Source: an uncultured Erythrobacteraceae bacterium (GTDB lineage: Bacteria > Pseudomonadota > Alphaproteobacteria > Sphingomonadales > Sphingomonadaceae). Taken from it: DNA of 27,742 nucleotides. The translations under genes were made by a program, and so were the position numbers. Positions within the stretch are counted from its first letter, which is position 1. Every line of letters begins with the position of its first letter. Shown piece after piece: positions 21,994 through 27,742 of this stretch. The notes beneath the pieces are model-generated. The model was not told the origin of the DNA. It worked only from the letters and a program-made list of their open reading frames with translations, and searched no databases. The DNA lies in assembly GCA_946482075.1 (NCBI GenBank), contig CAMLQG010000039.1, positions 1-27,742 on the forward strand, in the 5' to 3' direction.

Positions 21994-22782
21994 ATGCCCA
22001 ATTCCGCACTTCAAGTCGCCCGCACCGGTCTGGAAGCCCAGGACACGCGGATGCGCGTGATCGCCAACAACTTGGCGAATGTCGGAACCACCGGTTTCAA
22101 GCGCGACCGGGCGAACTTCGCCACGCTCGCTTACCAGAACCTGCGCGTGGCCGGGCAGCAGTCCAGCTCGGAAACGGATTATGCCACCGGCCTCAATCTC
22201 GGCACGGGCGTGGCGGTCCAGTCCACCAGCCGGATCGTGACCCAGGGCACGCTCAACAACACCGGCAACGCGCTGGACCTGGCGCTGGACGGCGATGGCT
22301 TCTTCCAGGTGGAAATGCCTGGCGGGAAGACCGCTTATACCCGCGCGGGCAATTTCACGCGTTCGGCCGAAGGCGAGCTGGTGACGGTCCAGGGCTACAA
22401 GCTGGTCCCGGGCATTACCATCCCCGAGGATGCGACCGCGATCACGATCGCGCCGGACGGCACGGTTTCCGCCACCACCGCATCGAGCGGCGAAGCGACG
22501 GAGCTCGGCCAGATCCAGCTCGCCTCCTTCACCAACCCCGCCGGCCTCGAGGCCGCGAGCGACAACTTCCTGATGGAAACCTCGGCCAGCGGCGCGCCGC
22601 AGGTGGGTATCGCCGGCGAGCAGGGCCGCGGCAATATCCGCCAGGGCATGCTCGAGGGCTCGAACGTCAACGTCGTCGAGGAGCTGGTCGACATGATCGA
22701 ATGCCAGCGCGCTTACGAGATCAGCTCCAAGATGATCTCGGCCGTCGATGAAATGCTGCGCAACGCCAACCAGACGCTGTGA
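21994..22782 (+). CDS. flgG: Flagellar distal rod protein FlgG
   Basis: A 262-residue distal rod protein. It keeps the FlgG-type insertion after the first helix (FATLAYQNLRVAGQQSSSETDYATGLNLGTGVAVQSTSRIVTQG), which gives the rod its straightness in Salmonella. The C-terminus (GMLEGSNVNVVEELVDMIECQRAYEISSKMISAVDEMLRNANQTL) is canonical. AAGGAG (21980-21985) overlaps the flgF stop codon and sets the start at 21994. Confidence 0.96.
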   Translation: MPNSALQVARTGLEAQDTRMRVIANNLANVGTTGFKRDRANFATLAYQNLRVAGQQSSSETDYATGLNLGTGVAVQSTSRIVTQGTLNNTGNALDLALDGDGFFQVEMPGGKTAYTRAGNFTRSAEGELVTVQGYKLVPGITIPEDATAITIAPDGTVSATTASSGEATELGQIQLASFTNPAGLEAASDNFLMETSASGAPQVGIAGEQGRGNIRQGMLEGSNVNVVEELVDMIECQRAYEISSKMISAVDEMLRNANQTL

Positions 22783-22787
22783 TCGCC

Positions 22788-23456
22788 ATGACCCGGATCT
22801 CTCTCCTCCTCGCACTGACGCTGGCCGGTACGGCAGCGGTCCCGACGGCGGCTTCGGCCAAGCTGAAGCCCTCGCCGGAATTCGCGCCCGCCATGCCGGT
22901 CGCCCCGCCCCCGCCCGCTGCGGATGGCAGCATCTTCAACGTGGCCTCCGGCTATGCGCCGCTACACACGGGCAATCGCGCGCGCGCCGTGGGCGATCCG
23001 CTGACGATCGTGCTGGTGGAAAGCACCACCACATCCAAATCGACCAGCGGCAAGACCGATCGCAATGGCGGCTTCTCGCTGACGCCGCCGACCGCCGGCC
23101 CGCTCGATTTCCTCAACCCCAACGCGCTCAAGGCGTCCGGTCAATCGGCGTTCAAGGGCCAGGGCAATGCCTCGCAGACCAGCAGCATTTCGAGCCAGCT
23201 CGGCGTCACGATCTACGAGATCCGCCCGAACGGCACCGCGCTGGTGCGCGGCGAGAAGCGCATGATGCTGAGCCAGGGCGACGAATGGGTTCGCTTCTCG
23301 GGCATCGTCCGCCTGGCGGATATCGACGAGGACAGCCGCATCGTCTCCACCCGCGTGGCCGATGCGCACATCGTCTATTCCGGCAAGGGATCGATCCAGC
23401 GCGCCGGCCGCGAAGGCTGGCTGCAGCGCTTCTTCAACGTCATCAGCCCGTTTTGA
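22788..23456 (+). CDS. flgH: Flagellar L-ring protein FlgH without lipobox
   Basis: The 222-residue protein is FlgH by its core (GSIFNVASGYAPLHTGNRARAVGDPLTIVLVESTTTSKSTSGKTDRNG, the QTSSISSQLGVTIYEIRPNGTALVRGEKRM stretch and VRFSGIVRLADIDEDSRIVSTRVADAHIVYSGKGSI). FlgH is normally an outer-membrane lipoprotein, but no cysteine occurs anywhere in this protein. Its signal peptide ends in a type I site (AASA-KLK, residue 24). ATG 22788 is used; a GTG at 22779 would overlap the flgG stop as GTGA, like the ATGA overlaps common in this cluster, and is a real alternative. Confidence 0.93.
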   Translation: MTRISLLLALTLAGTAAVPTAASAKLKPSPEFAPAMPVAPPPPAADGSIFNVASGYAPLHTGNRARAVGDPLTIVLVESTTTSKSTSGKTDRNGGFSLTPPTAGPLDFLNPNALKASGQSAFKGQGNASQTSSISSQLGVTIYEIRPNGTALVRGEKRMMLSQGDEWVRFSGIVRLADIDEDSRIVSTRVADAHIVYSGKGSIQRAGREGWLQRFFNVISPF

Positions 23457-23467
23457 GGTCTTCCACG

Positions 23468-24568
23468 ATGTCCCGCATCCTCTCCGCTCTGTTCGCCGCC
23501 CTCGCGCTTCTCCTGGCGGCCACGCCCGCCCATGCGGAGCGCGTGCGCGATCTCGGCAATTTCCAGGGCGTGCGTTCCAACCAGCTGACCGGCTACGGCA
23601 TCGTGGTCGGCCTGGAAGGCACGGGCGATGACAATCTGGAATATCTGACCCAGGCGATGCGCGGCGTCTCCGGCCGTCTCGGCCTGCAGCTTCCCCCGGG
23701 CGTCAGCCCCGGCCTGAAGAATGCGGCTGCTGTGATGGTGACGGCGGAACTGCCGGCCTTCGCCAAGCCCGGCCAGCGGATCGACGTGACCGTCTCCACC
23801 ATCGGCAAGGCCAAGAGCCTGCGCGGCGGTGCGCTGATCCTCGCTCCGCTCTACGGTGCGGACGGCCAGATCTACGCCATGGCGCAGGGCAATCTCGCAG
23901 TGGGCGGCCTGGGCGTGTCGGGCAAGGACGGCTCCAAGCTTTCCGTCAACGTGCCCACCGTCGGCCGCATCGCCGAAGGCGCCAGCGTGGAACGCGCGGT
24001 CGCCACCGGCTTCGACAATTCCGACATCCTGCGCTGGAACCTGTTCAACGCGGACTTCCTGACCGCCACGCGCGTGCGCGACGCGATCAATGCCCGCTAC
24101 CCCGGCACCGCCTCGATCGAGGACGGCGTCACGCTCGCGCTGCGCATGCCGATGGGTCCGGACTACCGCAGCACGATGATGGCCCAGATCGAGATGATCG
24201 ACGTCACTCCGGCCGAAAGCCGCGCCAAGGTGATCATCAACAGCCGTACCGGCACGGTGGTGATCAACAGCGCGGTGCGCCTGTCGCCCGCCGCGATCAG
24301 CCACGGCAAGCTGGTGGTGCGCGTGGACGAGGACCCGCGGGTGATCCAGCCCGCGCCGTTCAGCCGCGGCCGGACGGCCACCGAGCAGAACAGCACGATC
24401 AATGTGGAGGAAAGCGGCGCCCATGTCGTCAACTTCCAGCCCGGCGCTTCGCTCGCCCAGCTGGTCGATGCTCTCAACATGCTCAACGTCTCGCCTTCCG
24501 ACCTCGTCGCGATCCTGGAATCGCTCAAGCAGGCGGGTGCGCTCAACGCGGAGATGGTGGTGATATGA
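23468..24568 (+). CDS. flgI: Flagellar P-ring protein FlgI
   Basis: A 366-residue periplasmic ring protein with signal peptide (cut after AHA, residue 23) and the canonical start ERVRDLGNFQGVRSNQLTGYGIVVGLEGTGD. Other landmarks are FAKPGQRIDVTVSTIGKAKSLRGGALILAPLYGADGQIYAMAQGNL and the C-terminal LAQLVDALNMLNVSPSDLVAILESLKQAGALNAEM. Standard family length. The frame is open upstream across flgH, but ATG 23468 begins the signal peptide. Its stop overlaps the flgJ ATG (ATGA). Confidence 0.97.
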   Translation: MSRILSALFAALALLLAATPAHAERVRDLGNFQGVRSNQLTGYGIVVGLEGTGDDNLEYLTQAMRGVSGRLGLQLPPGVSPGLKNAAAVMVTAELPAFAKPGQRIDVTVSTIGKAKSLRGGALILAPLYGADGQIYAMAQGNLAVGGLGVSGKDGSKLSVNVPTVGRIAEGASVERAVATGFDNSDILRWNLFNADFLTATRVRDAINARYPGTASIEDGVTLALRMPMGPDYRSTMMAQIEMIDVTPAESRAKVIINSRTGTVVINSAVRLSPAAISHGKLVVRVDEDPRVIQPAPFSRGRTATEQNSTINVEESGAHVVNFQPGASLAQLVDALNMLNVSPSDLVAILESLKQAGALNAEMVVI

Positions 24569-24855
24569 TCGCGATCGGTTCCTCTTTCCAGATCACGCCC
24601 GACAAGGCGGACGATCGGCAGAAGCTGGCGGATGCGGCGAAGCGCTTCGAAGCGATCTTCGCGCGGCAGATGCTCGCGTCCGCCCGCAAGGCGAGCTTCG
24701 GCGAGAGCATGTTCTCCAGCCAGGCGAACGACACGTTCAAGCAGATGATGGACGAGCGTTTCGCCGACATCCTGGCCGACAGCGGATCGCTGGGCCTGGG
24801 CAAGTCTATCGAAGCCCAGCTCGCCAGGCATCTCGGCATGGAAAGGGGCGCCTGA
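24565..24855 (+). CDS. flgJ: FlgJ rod-binding domain protein (no muramidase domain)
   Basis: Only 96 residues, matching the N-terminal rod-binding/cap domain of FlgJ: ADAAKRFEAIFARQMLASARKASFGESMFSSQANDTFKQMMDERFADILADSGSLGLGKSIEAQLAR. The C-terminal glucosaminidase domain of enterobacterial FlgJ is absent; the SLT protein at 15694-16605 is the likely substitute. It is translationally coupled to flgI. Confidence 0.92.
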   Translation: MIAIGSSFQITPDKADDRQKLADAAKRFEAIFARQMLASARKASFGESMFSSQANDTFKQMMDERFADILADSGSLGLGKSIEAQLARHLGMERGA

Positions 24856-24858
24856 GCC

Positions 24859-26193
24859 ATGGCTTCCGATCTGCTCTCCATCGCATCCAGCGGCGCCAAG
24901 GCCGCGCGCTCAGCGCTCGACATCACGGCGCAGAATATCGCCAACGCATCGAGCGAAGGCTATGTCCGCCGCACGGTGAACCTTGCCGAGCTCGCCCCGC
25001 CGAATGCTTTCGGCCAGATCGGCGATGCCTCGCTCTCCGGCGTCCGGCTGAGCGGCGTCACGCGCAACGCTGATCTCTTCCGCCTCGCCGAAGTGCGCCG
25101 TACCGGCAGCGATCTTGCGCGAGCCGATGCGGAGCTGGCCGGCCTCGAGAATATCGAAGCCGCGCTCGACAACGCGCAGATCTATCCCGCGATCGTCGAT
25201 TTCGAGGGTTCGCTGGAAAGCCTCGCCGCCGATCCCACCAATCTTTCGATGCGCGCCGCCACGCTGGAAAGCGCGCGCACGCTGGCCCGCAGCTTCAACG
25301 TCGCGGCCACCGCGCTCGATTCCGTGCGCGACGGGCTGCAGTTCGATGCCAATGCGAGCGTCGGCGACGTGAACACCTATGCGAACGAGCTCGCCCGCAT
25401 CAACCTGCGCCTGTCCCGCGCGCAGAACGGCAGCACCGACCAGTCCGCATTGCTCGACCAGCGCGACCTCATGCTCCAGAAGCTGAGCGGGTTGGGCGAC
25501 ATCTCGGTCACGATCAACGCCGACTACACCGCCGAAGTCCGCCTCGGTTCGGGCGGCCCGTCGCTGGTCCAGGGCGGCACGGTCAATGCCCTCAGCATGG
25601 CCACCGCCGCCGATGGCACGATCGCCTTCGATCTCGGCGGCTCGCCGATCACGCTTGCAGGCGGCAGCCTCGCCGGCAAGGCGCAAGCGCTGACCCATGT
25701 GCGCGACATCCGCGCCCAGCTGGACGCGGTGGCCGACGGCATCGCCGCTACCGTGAACGCCGTGCAGACGGGCGGCGCGACGCTGGACGGATCGGCCGGC
25801 CAGCCCTTCTTCTCGGGCGGCGGCGCGACCGGCATTGCGGTCGCGCTGACCAGCCCGGCCCAGATCGCCACGGCGCCCGCCGGATCTCCCGCCGGATCGC
25901 GCGATGCGAGCAATCTCCAGGCGCTGCGCAATGCGCTGACGTCCGGCGACGTCGCCGGCGCGATGAACGCGCTGCTGTTCGACGTCTCCAGCAAGGTCTC
26001 CGGCCGCACGACCACGCGCGATGCGCTGGACACCATCGCTTCCTCCGCCCGGATCGCGCTCGCCAGCCAGGCCGGCGTCGATCTGGACCAGGAAGCGGTG
26101 AACCTGCTGCGCTACCAGCAGGCCTTCCAGGCCTCGGGCCGCGCGATGCAGGTCGCGAGCGACATCTTCGATACTCTGCTGGCCATCAGGTGA
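24859..26193 (+). CDS. flgK: Hook-filament junction protein FlgK (HAP1)
   Basis: A 444-residue FlgK. The N-terminus SDLLSIASSGAKAARSALDITAQNIANASSEGYVRRTVNLAEL and the C-terminus QAGVDLDQEAVNLLRYQQAFQASGRAMQVASDIFDTLLAIR form the conserved helical core. A central DQRDLMLQKLSGLGDISVTI is the family D2 start. It is about 100 residues shorter than Salmonella FlgK, in the variable outer region. The start follows the flgJ stop by three bases. Confidence 0.95.
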   Translation: MASDLLSIASSGAKAARSALDITAQNIANASSEGYVRRTVNLAELAPPNAFGQIGDASLSGVRLSGVTRNADLFRLAEVRRTGSDLARADAELAGLENIEAALDNAQIYPAIVDFEGSLESLAADPTNLSMRAATLESARTLARSFNVAATALDSVRDGLQFDANASVGDVNTYANELARINLRLSRAQNGSTDQSALLDQRDLMLQKLSGLGDISVTINADYTAEVRLGSGGPSLVQGGTVNALSMATAADGTIAFDLGGSPITLAGGSLAGKAQALTHVRDIRAQLDAVADGIAATVNAVQTGGATLDGSAGQPFFSGGGATGIAVALTSPAQIATAPAGSPAGSRDASNLQALRNALTSGDVAGAMNALLFDVSSKVSGRTTTRDALDTIASSARIALASQAGVDLDQEAVNLLRYQQAFQASGRAMQVASDIFDTLLAIR

Positions 26194-26200
26194 GGCGATC

Positions 26201-27115
26201 ATGACGGTACTATCCACTAGTGCATTTTATGAACGGGCGACCCAGGATCTCGGCATCATGCGCAAGCGCGCGCAGGAGCTGCAGCAGCAGATCTCCAGCG
26301 GCGAACGCCTGGCGAAATCCTCCGACGATCCGGTGGCGGCTGCGCGCCTGCGCACGCTCGCGCGCGCCAGCGATCTGACCGCGGTCAACACGACCAACGC
26401 CAACCGCGCCAATTCCGACCTCTCGCTGGCCGACGCCGCGCTGTCGGAGATCGCGGACAACCTCATCACCGCCAAGGAGCTCGCCACGCAGGCCGCCAAC
26501 GGCACGCTGAGCGACACGGAACGCGCGGCGATCGGCGAACAGATCGCCAATATCCGCCAGAACCTCATCGCCATGGCGAATTCGCGCGACAGCGCAGGCC
26601 ATGCCCTGTTCGGCGGCGAGACTTCGGGCCCCGCCTATACGCTCGACGGCAGCGGCGACCCCGTCTATTCCGGCACGGCCAGCACCACCGAGCTGTCGCT
26701 GGGCGACGGGCAGTCGGTGCTGCGCGGCGTCACCGGGCCGGAAGTGTTCGACTTCACCCATAATGGCAGCCCGACCGATATCTTCGCCGTGCTCGACACT
26801 CTCGCCACCGCGCTCAGGAGCGGGACGGGCGATCCGCAGGGCGCGGCCAACGGCGCGCTCGACGCGCTGAACGCGGGGCTGGAGCAGATCACGACCACGC
26901 AGACCGTGATCGGCGGCCGGATGAACTGGGTCGATCTCAATCTCGCCCGCTACGAAAGGCTGGGCGCAATGCGCACTTCCGAGAAAGGCCAGATCGGTGG
27001 GGTCGATCCCGCGGCCGCCATGACTGAACTTCAGGAGATGATGACCGTCCTAGAAGCCAGCCAGGCCAGTTTCGTGAAGCTCGCCAATCTTTCGCTTTTC
27101 GATCTGCTTCGCTGA
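26201..27115 (+). CDS. flgL: Hook-filament junction protein FlgL (HAP3)
   Basis: A 304-residue flagellin-related junction protein. It has MTVLSTSAFYERATQDLGIMRKRAQELQQQISSGERLAKSSDDPVAAARLRTLARAS at the N-terminus and VDPAAAMTELQEMMTVLEASQASFVKLANLSLFDLLR at the C-terminus, both in the flagellin D0/D1 pattern. AGGTGAGG over the flgK stop codon serves as ribosome site, with a seven-base gap between the genes. It is exported with the help of FlgN. Confidence 0.95.
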   Translation: MTVLSTSAFYERATQDLGIMRKRAQELQQQISSGERLAKSSDDPVAAARLRTLARASDLTAVNTTNANRANSDLSLADAALSEIADNLITAKELATQAANGTLSDTERAAIGEQIANIRQNLIAMANSRDSAGHALFGGETSGPAYTLDGSGDPVYSGTASTTELSLGDGQSVLRGVTGPEVFDFTHNGSPTDIFAVLDTLATALRSGTGDPQGAANGALDALNAGLEQITTTQTVIGGRMNWVDLNLARYERLGAMRTSEKGQIGGVDPAAAMTELQEMMTVLEASQASFVKLANLSLFDLLR

Positions 27116-27145
27116 AGCACCGGAAACCAGACAGGGGATTTGGAC

Positions 27146-27742
27146 ATGTTTGCAGTCATCGGGATCGTCATCCTGATCGTCATGGTCTTCGGAGGGTTCG
27201 CGATCACCGGCGGCGCGCTCGGCCCGGTGATGCACGCCCTGCCGCACGAAATGCTGATCATCGGCGGCGCCGCGATCGGCGCGCTGGTGGCCGGCAACTC
27301 GATGCATGAGCTGAAGGCGGTCGGCTTCGGCCTCGCCAAGGTGTTCAAGGGGCCCAAGCACACCAAGCAAGACCATGTGGACGCGATCCTGCTGACCACC
27401 AAGCTGATGCGCATCCTGCGCAGCGAAGGCCCGGTGGCGCTGGAAAGCCATGTGCAGGAGCCCCAGAACTCCGCGATCTTCGCCGAATTCCCCCGCCTCC
27501 TGACCAACAAGCCGCTGATCGCGCTGATCTGCGACACGCTGACGCTGATCGTCGTGTCTTCCGGCACGCTGGAAACCCACGCGGTGGAAGAAGTGATGGA
27601 CAACGCCATCAAGACCCATTTCCACGAGATGCACGAACCGCAGCACGCGCTGCAGGGCCTGGCGGACGCGCTTCCCGCGCTCGGCATCGTCGCCGCCGTG
27701 CTCGGCGTGGTGAAGACGATGGGCTCGATCGACAAGCCGCCG
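27146..27742 (+). CDS. motA: Flagellar stator protein MotA (3' end outside window)
   Basis: The first 199 residues of a canonical MotA, which forms the proton channel of the motor with MotB. The two N-terminal helices (VIGIVILIVMVFGGFAITGG and EMLIIGGAAIGALVAGN) are present, followed by the cytoplasmic loop with conserved charged segments (HTKQDHVDAILLTTKLMRILRSEG, ETHAVEEVMDNAIKTHFHEMHEP) and the third helix (LADALPALGIVAAVLGVVKTMG). It is cut by the window end. AGGGGA (27133-27138) lies seven bases before the ATG, 30 bp after flgL. Confidence 0.95.
   Translation, partial: MFAVIGIVILIVMVFGGFAITGGALGPVMHALPHEMLIIGGAAIGALVAGNSMHELKAVGFGLAKVFKGPKHTKQDHVDAILLTTKLMRILRSEGPVALESHVQEPQNSAIFAEFPRLLTNKPLIALICDTLTLIVVSSGTLETHAVEEVMDNAIKTHFHEMHEPQHALQGLADALPALGIVAAVLGVVKTMGSIDKPP

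Noticed and set aside
1..27742. CRISPR arrays, tRNA or rRNA genes, insertion sequences, prophage genes
   Set aside because: No spaced direct repeats, cloverleaf-like sequences, transposase or phage motifs were found on either strand.

Overview
The window looks like chromosomal DNA of a motile, GC-rich alphaproteobacterium, most likely a sphingomonad (order Sphingomonadales). The grounds are base composition, a TonB-dependent receptor with typical features, the short alphaproteobacterial forms of FlgD and FlgJ, and a flagellar layout in which fliA is co-transcribed with flhA. Genus cannot be fixed from sequence alone. No tRNA, rRNA, CRISPR, insertion sequence or phage gene was recognised.

Left part (1-5234). 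A non-coding 5' stretch (1-528) carries three imperfect or perfect inverted repeats of the intergenic REP/BIME kind. It is followed by a two-gene catabolic unit: a beta-keto-acid cleavage enzyme (BKACE/DUF849) and a phytanoyl-CoA-dioxygenase-like Fe(II)/2-oxoglutarate oxygenase. A strong hairpin then separates it from a LysR-type regulator and an NTF2/SnoaL-like protein on the same strand. A SHOCT plus bacterial-PH membrane protein and a convergent exported protein of unknown function close this part.

Metal-uptake part (5235-10095). A TonB-dependent siderophore-type receptor with a Fur-like upstream palindrome converges on a molybdate operon (modE, then modA-modB-modC, all minus strand). A ModE-box-like palindrome lies in front of modA. 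ModC and ModE are both minimal and lack the molybdate-binding Mop/TOBE domains.

Signalling part (10250-12588). A cytoplasmic diguanylate cyclase without an I-site, an unrecognised 135-residue protein and an atypical FixJ/NarL-type response regulator sit next to the flagellar cluster.

Flagellar part (12879-27742). Minus strand, read from right to left: a MotA-like and MotB-like truncated pair with flgA; then flgM-flgN; then a lytic transglycosylase (SltF-type), flhA and fliA. Plus strand: flgB-C-D-E-F-G-H-I-J-K-L and motA, which is cut by the window end. Genes are tightly packed with many 4-bp ATGA overlaps. Two excellent sigma-54 promoters (TTGGCA..TTGCT with exact GG-N10-GC spacing) drive the flgB operon and the sltF-flhA-fliA operon. 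Each is preceded by palindromes of the form CGGCAA-N4-YTGCCG, including an identical 18-bp sequence shared by both loci, one copy lying inside the flgN coding region. These are probably the enhancer sites of the flagellar sigma-54 activator. Weaker sigma-28-like sites (AAA..-GCCGTTC) precede flgM, the motA-like gene and the diguanylate cyclase. The cascade read from this is: sigma-54 plus activator make rod/hook/export apparatus and FliA; FlgM holds FliA until the hook is complete; then FliA-dependent genes are expressed.

The most unusual items are the truncated second stator-like pair (MotA-like without its first membrane helix, MotB-like without a complete peptidoglycan-binding domain) coupled to flgA, the shared enhancer motif, an L-ring protein FlgH without any cysteine, and very short hook and hook-cap proteins.
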